Positions 1 through 5,498 of a DNA stretch of 5,498 nt are shown here, piece by piece. Within the stretch, counting starts at the first letter, position 1, and the number at the start of each line of letters is the position of its first letter. The position numbers were made by a program, and so were the translations under genes. The notes beneath the pieces are model-generated. The model was not told where the DNA came from. It was given only the letters and a program-made list of their open reading frames with translations, and searched no databases. The stretch is from Clostridiales bacterium (GTDB lineage Bacteria; Bacillota; Clostridia; Christensenellales; Aristaeellaceae), in NCBI GenBank assembly GCA_012512355.1, contig JAAZEI010000355.1, forward strand, positions 1-5,498, read 5' to 3'.

Positions 1-404
1 CTGATCCGGAACTGTCCAGACAGATTGATGAGCTGGAGAGCATCTCCAACAAGATTTTTCGTACTGAAATTGAAAAGCCTGGAAAAGCACCGCAAATCAG
101 ACGTTTTATGGATTATTATCTGCCTACAACACTAAAAATGCTCCAGGGATATAGTTTGATGGATGACAGAAAGATATCCAGCCAAGAGGCGCTGAATGTA
201 AAAGCTAAAATCGAATCTGCCATGGAGGTCGTGATAGATTCTTTTAAAAAGCAGCTAAATACTCTGTATCAGGATGATATCCTCGATATCTCCACAGATA
301 TCGATGTGCTCGAAACAATGCTCAAACAAGATGGTCTTGGCGCTGACCAGTTTAGTATGTATGGCAGTACAAATGCCGCCGCGCAGTTAAAGAAGGAGGA
401 TTAA
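1..404 (+). CDS. XpaC-family (5-bromo-4-chloroindolyl phosphate hydrolysis) protein, C-terminal part
   Basis: The reading frame is open from the window edge (first full codon at 3), so this is the 3' part of a gene: 133 residues out of the roughly 200-250 usual for the family. The ATG at 108 is internal, because the codons before it (FRTEIEKPG...QIRRF) read on smoothly into the conserved family stretch MDYYLPTTLKMLQGY. A second family hallmark is the C-terminal LDISTDIDVLETMLKQDGL, where the DI-rich segment leads into the last helix. XpaC proteins were named for X-phosphate hydrolysis in Bacillus, but no enzymatic active site is established and none is visible here. The visible part is helical and lacks a membrane segment. 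The gene ends 3 nt before a TelA-family gene, the usual partner, and that gene's AAGGAGG lies inside its last codons. The family call is confident; the biochemical function is unknown. Confidence 0.88.
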   Translation, partial: DPELSRQIDELESISNKIFRTEIEKPGKAPQIRRFMDYYLPTTLKMLQGYSLMDDRKISSQEALNVKAKIESAMEVVIDSFKKQLNTLYQDDILDISTDIDVLETMLKQDGLGADQFSMYGSTNAAAQLKKED

Positions 405-407
405 ACC

Positions 408-1619
408 ATGACAGATGATATGCAGGTTAATCACGAGGATCGCCAGCAAGCGATGGCGCAGATGCCAACGCTGACTTTAAGCCCCAAGGCTGAGGATAGA
501 CTTCAGATGGAACAAGTGATTGAAGAACTTGAAAAGACCCAAAGCGATGAACCCTTGGCACCAGATGTACAGGCTGCTATCGCCAAACAGCTCGACAGCA
601 ATCTCAATGATGAAGAACGAAAAACGGTCAGTGAGTTTTCAAAGCAAATTGATATTGCAAATGCGCAGCACGTTATGCTGTATGGCGCTGATGCACAAAA
701 GAAAGTCTCAGACTTTGCTGATACCATCCTATCGGATATTAAGAACAAAGATGCTGGCAACGTAGGGGATATGATGGGGAAGCTCATTGGTGAATTAAAG
801 AGTTTCGAAAGTACGACTGAGAAGCCAAGAGGTCTAAAAGCGCTCTTTAGCACGCCGGAAAAATATATCGCGGCTGTGCGCGCACGCTTTGAGACAGTAT
901 CTGTCAATGTCGAAAATATCGCAGGTACCCTTGAAAAACATCAGGTTACATTGCTCAAAGACGTAGCCATGTTCAACCATTTGTATGACATGAATATACA
1001 ATATTTCAAAGAACTGACGATGTACATCCTTGCCGGAGAAGAGCGCCTTGCTGTGTTTCGGGCAAATGAAGTGGCTGATGCAAGAGCTCACGCTGAGAAA
1101 ACGGGTGATGCCATGGATGCCCAAAAAGCAAGTGATCTAAACTCCGCGGCTGATCGCTTTGAAAAAAAGCTTCATGATTTGAAATTAACGCGGCAGATAT
1201 CTATGCAGATGGCACCTCAGATTCGACTTTTGCAAAATAATAATGCGCTGCTCATTGAGCGTATCCAGTCCACGCTGGTCAATACTCTGCCCTTGTGGAA
1301 AAATCAGATTGTTCTCGCCATTGGCCTTGAACATAGCCGTGAAGCTATGCAAGCTCAGCGTTCAGTAACTGACATGACCAATGAATTGTTAAAGAAAAAT
1401 GCGGAATCTCTTAAAATGGGCACCATCGAGACAGCAAAAGAAGCAGAACGCGGCATCATTGATATTGAAACCTTGGTTGAAACCAATCAAAGCTTGATTG
1501 ACACCATGAACGAAGTAGTTCGTATTCAGGATGAAGGCCGCCAGCAGCGAAGAGATGCTGAAAAAACACTGAGCCGCATGGAAGATGAACTCAAAACACG
1601 TCTTATCAGCGGCCGTTGA
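408..1619 (+). CDS. TelA/YaaN-family toxic anion resistance protein
   Basis: A complete 403-residue protein, within the usual TelA size range. The start is fixed by AAGGAGG at 393-399, 8 nt before the ATG. Residues 1-110 are an acidic, variable, helical N-terminus. Family-conserved blocks follow: LEKHQVTLLKDVAMFNHLY (about 175-193) with ELTMYILAGEERL (202-214), MAPQIRLLQ (268-276), NTLPLWKNQIVLAIGLEHSR (292-311), TNELLKKNAESL (324-335) and ERGIIDIETLVETN (347-360). The tail is a charged coiled coil ending ELKTRLISGR. There is no signal peptide or membrane helix, so it is probably cytoplasmic or peripheral to the membrane. The family is named from plasmid-encoded tellurite resistance, and Firmicute members (YaaN, YceH) are linked to envelope-stress tolerance; the mechanism is not known. 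It sits 3 nt after xpaC, its standard partner. Tellurite resistance as the actual role here is not supported beyond family naming. Confidence 0.95.
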   Translation: MTDDMQVNHEDRQQAMAQMPTLTLSPKAEDRLQMEQVIEELEKTQSDEPLAPDVQAAIAKQLDSNLNDEERKTVSEFSKQIDIANAQHVMLYGADAQKKVSDFADTILSDIKNKDAGNVGDMMGKLIGELKSFESTTEKPRGLKALFSTPEKYIAAVRARFETVSVNVENIAGTLEKHQVTLLKDVAMFNHLYDMNIQYFKELTMYILAGEERLAVFRANEVADARAHAEKTGDAMDAQKASDLNSAADRFEKKLHDLKLTRQISMQMAPQIRLLQNNNALLIERIQSTLVNTLPLWKNQIVLAIGLEHSREAMQAQRSVTDMTNELLKKNAESLKMGTIETAKEAERGIIDIETLVETNQSLIDTMNEVVRIQDEGRQQRRDAEKTLSRMEDELKTRLISGR

Positions 1620-1624
1620 TGAGA
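1618..1624 (+). promoter_or_regulatory. Weak ribosome binding site of the LemA-like gene
   Basis: GATGAGA lies 5 nt before the ATG at 1630 and 8 nt before a second in-frame ATG at 1633. It overlaps the telA stop codon (1617-1619). It is much poorer than the AAGGAGG or GGAGGG sites of neighbouring genes, so initiation probably depends on ribosomes finishing telA. It still supports 1630/1633 over 1585, which has no correctly spaced site. Confidence 0.45.
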
Positions 1625-1629
1625 CGCTC

Positions 1630-2187
1630 ATGATGCATAAAAAATCGAGGGCTGTCTTAGCCTTTCTTGTTATGATAATTTTGCTGTCTGGTGCTATTTC
1701 TCTGGGTGCTTACAGAGGATGGTCTGAGAAAAAACTGGCAGTCGAAAAGAGCATGGATAGTTTGTTTGAGATGCTGACAGCCCGCAGGGAGATTGGCAGC
1801 AACATTTTAAGTGTTGCGCAGCGCTACTTGCCAAAAGATCATGAAATGATGGCTGGGCTTCATCAAGACATAGCTGACCTTGCGCGCGAAAGCAGTTTCA
1901 CCCAGCTCGCCAATGCAAATGAGCATTTTGAACAGCACGCTGCCTCTTTGTTAGCCACTTTAAAATCTCTTCCATCAGTACAGAATAATGACCGTGACTT
2001 GATGTATGTGGAGCAGATGCTTCCCCAAGCACTTGAAAAAAGTGCTAGGATGACAGAACAGACAGAGTATAATCAACAAGCCATGGCATTTAACACAGAG
2101 ATGGACCAGCTTTTTTCTGGGAAGATAGCCCAGCTGCTGGGTATCAAGCCCGTTGAGGAGTTTACCGTTTTGGAGGGAAAGAAATGA
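1630..2187 (+). CDS. Divergent LemA-like membrane-anchored protein
   Basis: Starting at the ATG at 1630 the protein has 185 residues, close to the usual LemA length. It begins MMHKKSR, then one membrane helix at about residues 8-27 (AVLAFLVMIILLSGAISLGA), then an all-helical domain. LemA resemblance is seen in the block MDSLFEMLTARREIGSNIL, matching the family's RRxDLIPNL region, and in the C-terminal YNQQAMAFNTEMDQLFSGKI followed by LLGIKPVEEF, matching YNxAVxxYN...GFKPxxFF. Several invariant family residues differ, including the proline and leucine of 'LIPNL', so it is divergent. It follows telA by 10 nt and overlaps the next gene (TPM domain) by ATGA. LemA and TPM proteins are frequent neighbours, which strengthens the call. 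The N-terminus is expected to be inside with the helical domain outside, but this is inferred. An in-frame ATG at 1585 would give 200 residues and overlap telA, but its only purine tract abuts the start codon. Function in this family is unknown. Confidence 0.75.
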   Translation: MMHKKSRAVLAFLVMIILLSGAISLGAYRGWSEKKLAVEKSMDSLFEMLTARREIGSNILSVAQRYLPKDHEMMAGLHQDIADLARESSFTQLANANEHFEQHAASLLATLKSLPSVQNNDRDLMYVEQMLPQALEKSARMTEQTEYNQQAMAFNTEMDQLFSGKIAQLLGIKPVEEFTVLEGKK

Positions 2188-2996
2188 AGAAACGGTCGAC
2201 GCTGATATGTCTTTTAGTACTGGTTTTGCTGCTGGTTCAGGGGATGTCAGCAGCTGCTGCCGACGCACCGCGCATACAGGACAGGGCTGCTATTTTGAGC
2301 ACGCAAACTTTTGCAGATGCGGATAAACTCAGCAGAATTGTCGAAGATAAAACCGGTCTGAGAATTGAAATAGATATCCGTCATTTTTTGGGTGGCGCAG
2401 ACATTGACAGCTATGCACAGCGCTTGTTAACTCAAACGCAAAGCAGTCAAAACACCTTGCTTTTACTTGTTGTGGTGGGTGAGGAAGCTTATGCTGCAGC
2501 TGCGGGTACCAATGCCCGGAAGATCATTGATCCTGAGCTATATGAAACCCTCCTATCTGCCAATTTTAGACGAGAGTTTCTCAATCAAAACTACGACAGT
2601 GCCATTTCGGGCTTTATGCTAAACAGCGCAAAAGAAGCGGCAAAGCAGAGCGGCGCAGTCATAAAACTTGACGGCCTATTTGAGGACAGTGTTCAAAAAA
2701 TCGAATCGCCTGATGTGACGGCCTTACCCGAAGCTACCAAAAGAATCAAAATTTTTGATTTTAACAGCATTCTTCGGGAACCCATCTCACCAACCTCAGA
2801 TCCATCAATCGGTAGGGCTCAGTCTCAACGAGAAGAAAAGAGCCTGAGTATTGGCAGCATCATTATCATAGGGCTTGTTCTTTCCTCTATCTTTGGAAAG
2901 AATAAAAGAGGAAGATCAAAAGGCTGCGGCTGCGGTCCATTAGGTTGGATATTTGGTGTGTTTGGTCTTTCCAAATTTTTTGGCTGGAGAAAGTAA
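2184..2996 (+). CDS. TPM-domain protein, secreted and probably membrane-tethered
   Basis: A complete 270-residue protein with TGGAGGG (2171-2177) 6 nt before the ATG. It overlaps the LemA-like gene through ATGA. A clear signal peptide is present: MKKR, then a leucine/valine-rich core (residues 6-20), with likely cleavage near the AAAA/D at 26-27. Residues 28-157 fit the TPM domain (YgcG/Psb32/MOLO-1 superfamily): IQDRAAILS, an alternating strand GLRIEIDIRH, then NTLLLLVVVGEEAYAAAAGTN, and the final LNQNYDSAISGF. A linker of about 65 residues leads to a hydrophobic segment (SIGSIIIIGLVLSSIFG, 222-238), a basic stretch KNKRGRSK, the motif GCGCG (247-251) and a second hydrophobic segment (252-268). 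The TPM domain is thus expected outside the cell, tethered at its C-terminus. TPM domains are described as possible phosphatases or chaperone-like assembly factors; no activity can be read from this sequence. Pairing with a LemA-like protein is typical. Confidence 0.88.
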   Translation: MKKRSTLICLLVLVLLLVQGMSAAAADAPRIQDRAAILSTQTFADADKLSRIVEDKTGLRIEIDIRHFLGGADIDSYAQRLLTQTQSSQNTLLLLVVVGEEAYAAAAGTNARKIIDPELYETLLSANFRREFLNQNYDSAISGFMLNSAKEAAKQSGAVIKLDGLFEDSVQKIESPDVTALPEATKRIKIFDFNSILREPISPTSDPSIGRAQSQREEKSLSIGSIIIIGLVLSSIFGKNKRGRSKGCGCGPLGWIFGVFGLSKFFGWRK

Positions 2997-2999
2997 GCA

Positions 3000-4271
3000 A
3001 TGCGCTTGCTCATGATCAGCCTGGATTCAGCTTTTTCGGCTGATGCGAAAACACTGCTGGCTATGCCTCATTTAGGTGGTTTGGCTGACCGCGGTGTTTT
3101 TTGTGACAAGGTCCAGACAATCTATCCCAGCATCACATATCCGGCGCATACCAGTATCCTGACCGGCTGTTACCCTGATAAACACGAGATCGGTCACAAT
3201 GAAAAATTTTTCTCTGATTTACCTCCTCAAAAGCGGCCATGGAACTGGAATGCAGAGGATGTTAAGGCTGATACTTTATTCCAGGCAGCGGCTCGCGCTG
3301 GACGTGAAGTGGCCTCCATATTATGGCCTGTAAGCGGACATAATAAAGCTATTCGCTATAATATGCCAGAAGTTCATGCTTTGCCCGGTGAGAATCAAAC
3401 TGCTAAAATATTGCGATATGGCAGCTTCTGGTGGTTAATGCGGACCGAAATAAAATATGGCAAACAGCGCGTCAGCACACGCCAGCCTCATCTTGATCGC
3501 TTTGCCGTTTTGGTTGCTCAAAAGCTGATAGAAAAACAGTATAATCCCAGCAAGAAGGTAAGTGTGGACCCCAGTCCTCGCATCAAGCACCGTCATATGC
3601 CCGATATACTGGCGCTTCATCTGGTAGATCTAGATGCTGCGCGTCACCGAGAAGGTACTTTTTCAAAAGAATCCAAGGCAGCACTCGTCAGATTAGACCA
3701 ACATGTGGGTCTTCTTCTTAAATCTTTGGAAGAAGCCGGTGTCTTGAATGATACGATAGTTGCTGTGATGAGCGACCATGGGCAGGCAGATGTAGATAAA
3801 CAGTTTGCCCTGGATGCATATCTCAAATCAAGCGGAGTACCGGCACGTGCACAGACACTGGGGTTTGGGGCATACATCCATGTCGACAGACGAGATTATC
3901 ATAAAGTATTTGAGTTTATCCAGCAAAATCAGCAGGGTTTGCATGTCAAGCAGATCTACACCCGCAAGGAATTGCGAGATATGCATGCAGTGCCAGGAAT
4001 AATGCTTGCAGTTGAAGCGGAAGACGGCGTAGAGTATGTTGATGATTTGGACGGAATCCAACATAGAGCAAATCATGGCTTTGGTCCGAATCATCCTGCA
4101 TCAAAGTGTCTGCTATGGCTGACCGGCCCTCCTTTTTTAAAAGGGGCGCGCCTCCACCAGGCTGATTTGATTGATATTGCGCCGACACTGGCCCATGCTT
4201 TGCGGCTTGAGCTTCCTCAGGCGCAGGGGAGAGTCTTATTTGAATCATTGATTGAAAGTATGAGGGAGTAG
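3000..4271 (+). CDS. Alkaline-phosphatase-superfamily phosphodiesterase / nucleotide pyrophosphatase-like protein
   Basis: A complete 423-residue protein with GGAGAAAG (2986-2993) 6 nt before the ATG and 3 nt after the TPM gene. It carries the two-metal site of the NPP branch of the superfamily. Predicted ligands are Asp9 (LLMISLDS), the nucleophile Thr46 in YPSITYPAHTSILTGCYP, Asp212 and His216 in LVDLDAARH, Asp259-His260 in VAVMSDHGQ, and His359 in RANHGFGPNHP, followed by the family-typical LLWLTGPPF. All expected positions are filled, so an active Zn- or Mn-type phosphodiesterase or pyrophosphatase acting on nucleotide or phosphate esters is likely; the actual substrate is unknown. There is no signal peptide or membrane helix, so it should be cytoplasmic, unlike many NPP relatives that are secreted or anchored. 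The end IDIAPTLAHALRLELPQAQGRVL is the usual closing region of such enzymes, so the gene is full length. It is followed after 3 nt by the MBL-fold gene. Confidence 0.9.
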   Translation: MRLLMISLDSAFSADAKTLLAMPHLGGLADRGVFCDKVQTIYPSITYPAHTSILTGCYPDKHEIGHNEKFFSDLPPQKRPWNWNAEDVKADTLFQAAARAGREVASILWPVSGHNKAIRYNMPEVHALPGENQTAKILRYGSFWWLMRTEIKYGKQRVSTRQPHLDRFAVLVAQKLIEKQYNPSKKVSVDPSPRIKHRHMPDILALHLVDLDAARHREGTFSKESKAALVRLDQHVGLLLKSLEEAGVLNDTIVAVMSDHGQADVDKQFALDAYLKSSGVPARAQTLGFGAYIHVDRRDYHKVFEFIQQNQQGLHVKQIYTRKELRDMHAVPGIMLAVEAEDGVEYVDDLDGIQHRANHGFGPNHPASKCLLWLTGPPFLKGARLHQADLIDIAPTLAHALRLELPQAQGRVLFESLIESMRE

Positions 4272-4274
4272 TTA

Positions 4275-5159
4275 ATGGCAACGCAGGCTGCTGTGAGTTT
4301 TTTCTATCAATCCGGCTTCACTGTTGCGGTTGGAAAAACTTTGTTGATTTTTAGTTATTGGGAAGAGCACATCAAGCAAGGTTATCGTTTGAACGATCAA
4401 GATTTTCGTGGGTTTAACAATATTGTTGTTTTTGTTCCCAGAGCCAGCGCGGAGCATCATGATCCGGTCATTTATAAGTGGAGTGAAGCGTTTCCCATCA
4501 GCTATGTTCTGACATCCGAATTGAAAGATGTTGTGCCCAAAAAAGCGAACATACGTTTTATTCATCAGGGTGAAAGTTTAAAGATCGCCAAAGTGCAGAT
4601 AAAAGCATTCGAGTCAACTGACGCGGGTATATCCCTGTTGGTTAAGGCTGCAGGTGTGCATATTTTTCATGCCGGGGATTTAAATTTATGGCACTGGCGA
4701 GAAGAAAATACACTGCATGAAATAACCCGCGCCGAAGATGAGTTTTATCGTGTCATCTCCACTATCAAAGAGGACAGGATAGACATTTGTATGTTCCCTG
4801 TCGACCCGAATTTGGGCGGGTTTTATGATGCGGGCGCAAATCATTTTATTATGGCAAAGAAACCGAGAATTTTTTTCCCTATGCATTGGAGCAACAGGGC
4901 TGAGATAGCAGAAGATTATGCCCGCCGCATGCATACTGTCCATACAACTGTGTATGCGCTTACGCAAGCCCGGCAAACAGCAGTGATTGATTTTAGCGTC
5001 AGTCCGCCTCTTGTGAGAGATTCTCTGGCGGAGCGCAAACTGATTGGCAGAAGCGCTAACGCTATTGCAAATGATCACATTAATTTGAGTGCATATATTT
5101 CTGAAGATCCTTTTTCTGAAACAGATTTACCGGTAGATTTGCCAAAAAGACAATACTGA
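4275..5159 (+). CDS. MBL-fold metallo-hydrolase-like protein with degenerate metal motif
   Basis: A complete 294-residue protein with GAGGGAG (4262-4268) 6 nt before the ATG. The N-terminus VSFFYQSGFTVAVGKTLLIFSYW matches the opening strands of a small MBL-fold family (HSGFxVE...LLFDYY). The conserved middle is STDAGISLLVKAAGVHIFHAGDLNLWHW (114-141), and FFPMHW (200-205) supplies a late histidine. The first metal motif is altered: where relatives read FVSHSHPDHFNP, this protein has FVPRASAEHHDP (53-64), losing both leading histidines and replacing Asp by Glu60, while His61 remains. His132, Asp135 and His204 are retained. Classical two-zinc hydrolysis is therefore doubtful; it may be inactive, use another metal arrangement, or serve as a binding protein. 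About 50 C-terminal residues (245-294) lie beyond the fold and resemble nothing I know. There is no signal peptide, so it is cytoplasmic. It is the last gene of the operon and is followed by a terminator. Fold confidence is high; function is unknown. Confidence 0.85.
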   Translation: MATQAAVSFFYQSGFTVAVGKTLLIFSYWEEHIKQGYRLNDQDFRGFNNIVVFVPRASAEHHDPVIYKWSEAFPISYVLTSELKDVVPKKANIRFIHQGESLKIAKVQIKAFESTDAGISLLVKAAGVHIFHAGDLNLWHWREENTLHEITRAEDEFYRVISTIKEDRIDICMFPVDPNLGGFYDAGANHFIMAKKPRIFFPMHWSNRAEIAEDYARRMHTVHTTVYALTQARQTAVIDFSVSPPLVRDSLAERKLIGRSANAIANDHINLSAYISEDPFSETDLPVDLPKRQY

Positions 5160-5181
5160 GTTATGATGTTCATTTTGTAAT

Positions 5182-5212
5182 CGCGTGCAAGGCTTCATTT
5201 GCAGGCGTTTTT
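5182..5212 (+). terminator. Intrinsic terminator of the operon
   Basis: CGCGTGCAA (5182-5190) pairs with TTGCAGGCG (5199-5207), with one G-G mismatch at 5185/5204. The loop is 8 nt or fewer, and TTTTT (5208-5212) follows directly. It starts 22 nt after the stop codon of the MBL-fold gene, as expected for the end of the six-gene unit. The mismatch and the short T-tract suggest moderate strength. Confidence 0.7.
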
Positions 5213-5222
5213 ATGGTATAAT
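5194..5222 (+). promoter_or_regulatory. Extended -10 promoter for the helicase gene
   Basis: TGGTATAAT (5214-5222) is a perfect TGnTATAAT extended -10 for the housekeeping sigma factor. The hexamer 17 nt upstream, TTCATT (5194-5199), is a poor -35, which an extended -10 can tolerate. Transcription would start near 5229-5230, leaving a leader of about 85 nt. The upstream half of the promoter lies inside the terminator hairpin of the preceding operon. Confidence 0.7.
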
Positions 5223-5235
5223 CATGTTGTAGAGT

Positions 5236-5284
5236 AAACCCAAATAGGGGTTAAGCGCATGTTTTGATATTATTTAACACGCGA
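5236..5284 (+). other. Two possible leader hairpins upstream of the helicase gene
   Basis: Within the predicted leader, AACCC (5237-5241) can pair with GGGTT (5248-5252) around a 6-nt loop. CGCATGTT (5256-5263) can pair with AACACGCG (5276-5283) with one A-C mismatch around a 12-nt AT-rich loop. No T-tract follows either, so they are not terminators. I recognise no riboswitch or protein-binding leader. They may be chance structures. Confidence 0.3.
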
Positions 5285-5299
5285 TTCAAATAGTAATTT

Positions 5300-5307
5300 A
5301 AAGAGGA
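5300..5307 (+). promoter_or_regulatory. Ribosome binding site of the helicase gene
   Basis: AAAGAGGA places its AGAGG core 7 nt before the ATG at 5314. It decides between two adjacent ATGs: the one at 5310 is only 3 nt from the core and opens a different frame without helicase motifs. Confidence 0.7.
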
Positions 5308-5313
5308 AAATGA

Positions 5314-5498
5314 ATGGATTTAAAAGAGCTAAACCCAGTGCAGCGAAAGGCAGCTGAGACCACGCAGGGGCCGCTGTTAATTATAGCAGGGGCGGGAAGC
5401 GGCAAGACGCGCACAATGACATATCGTATTGCCAACTTAATGCGTGAAGGGATACCGCCCGCATCCATCATGGCTTTAACTTTTACAAACAAGGCAGC
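5314..5498 (+). CDS. pcrA: UvrD/PcrA-type superfamily 1 ATP-dependent DNA helicase, N-terminal part
   Basis: The gene runs off the window; 61 full codons of a protein that is usually about 700-750 residues are visible. LNPVQRKAA (residues 6-14) carries the Q-motif glutamine (Gln10), which contacts adenine. AGAGSGKT (25-32) is the Walker A loop with catalytic Lys31. TYRIANLM (36-43) follows, and ALTFTNKA (54-61) is the start of motif Ia, which contacts single-stranded DNA. This pattern is that of the 3'-5' helicases PcrA, UvrD and Rep, which act in nucleotide excision repair, rolling-circle replication and removal of RecA filaments. In Firmicutes the single housekeeping member is normally PcrA, hence the symbol, but the N-terminus alone cannot exclude a paralogue. 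It has its own promoter and is separated from the upstream operon by a terminator, so it is probably functionally unrelated to that operon. Confidence 0.9.
   Translation, partial: MDLKELNPVQRKAAETTQGPLLIIAGAGSGKTRTMTYRIANLMREGIPPASIMALTFTNKA

Noticed and set aside
276..302. Three copies of GATATC within 27 bases, resembling an operator array
   Set aside because: All three copies are in frame and read as Asp-Ile codons in the conserved DILDISTDID stretch of the XpaC family, so protein coding explains them.
503..907. Open frame of 134 codons on the minus strand
   Set aside because: It lies fully inside the well-supported telA gene, has no ribosome site that stands out and a composition (Ser/Phe/Cys-rich) typical of an antisense shadow.
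3946..4281. Open frame of 111 codons on the minus strand crossing the end of the phosphodiesterase gene
   Set aside because: It overlaps the conserved His359 region of the plus-strand enzyme and shows no motif of its own.
4686..5078. Open frame of 130 codons on the minus strand
   Set aside because: It is opposite the conserved MBL-fold gene, rich in Cys/His/Arg without any domain pattern; a shadow of the coding strand.
5265..5273. Second TGnTATTAT-like extended -10 nearer the helicase start
   Set aside because: It has no usable -35 17 nt upstream (TAGGGG) and lies in an AT-rich loop; the upstream TGGTATAAT is the better match.
5310..5312. ATG just upstream of the helicase start
   Set aside because: It opens a different frame lacking the Q-motif and Walker A, and lies too close to the AGAGG core.
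5160..5313. LexA/SOS operator in front of the helicase gene
   Set aside because: I looked for the Firmicute GAAC-N4-GTTC type box and found none in the gap.
1..5498. CRISPR arrays, tRNA or rRNA genes, insertion sequences, attachment sites
   Set aside because: No regularly spaced repeats, no tRNA-like cloverleaf, no transposase motif and no terminal inverted repeats were seen; nearly all of the window is coding.

Overview
The window is a plus-strand stretch of a chromosome of moderate GC. The best guess is a low-to-moderate GC Firmicute (Bacillota), probably a clostridium-like lineage. The grounds are strong Shine-Dalgarno sequences (AAGGAGG, GGAGGG), the XpaC-TelA gene pair typical of that phylum, and tightly packed genes. 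I cannot name a genus from the sequence.

Positions 1-5159 hold six collinear genes that look like one operon. The promoter lies upstream of the window. In order they are: the C-terminal part of an XpaC-family protein; a complete TelA/YaaN-family 'toxic anion resistance' protein; a small membrane-anchored LemA-like protein; a secreted or membrane-tethered TPM-domain protein; a cytoplasmic alkaline-phosphatase-superfamily (nucleotide pyrophosphatase/phosphodiesterase-like) enzyme; and a metallo-beta-lactamase-fold (MBL) protein. Junctions are 3 nt, about 10 nt (or an overlap, depending on the start chosen), a 4-base ATGA overlap, 3 nt and 3 nt. Translational coupling is therefore likely.

Positions 5160-5313 are the only real intergenic gap. 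It holds an intrinsic terminator for the operon. A TGnTATAAT extended -10 promoter overlaps the downstream edge of that terminator, and a leader of about 85 nt follows with two possible hairpins. From 5314 to the window edge is the start of a UvrD/PcrA-type superfamily 1 DNA helicase with Q-motif, Walker A and motif Ia visible.

Two known pairs, XpaC-TelA (coiled-coil, envelope/chemical stress) and LemA-TPM (membrane-anchored helical protein plus extracytoplasmic TPM domain), sit in one transcription unit with two hydrolase-fold proteins. A shared envelope-stress role is an inference from context, not something the sequence proves. The most unusual observation is that the MBL-fold protein has lost most of the canonical HxHxDH metal-binding motif while keeping the later HAGD and histidine positions. 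It may therefore be a non-catalytic or metal-altered member of its family.
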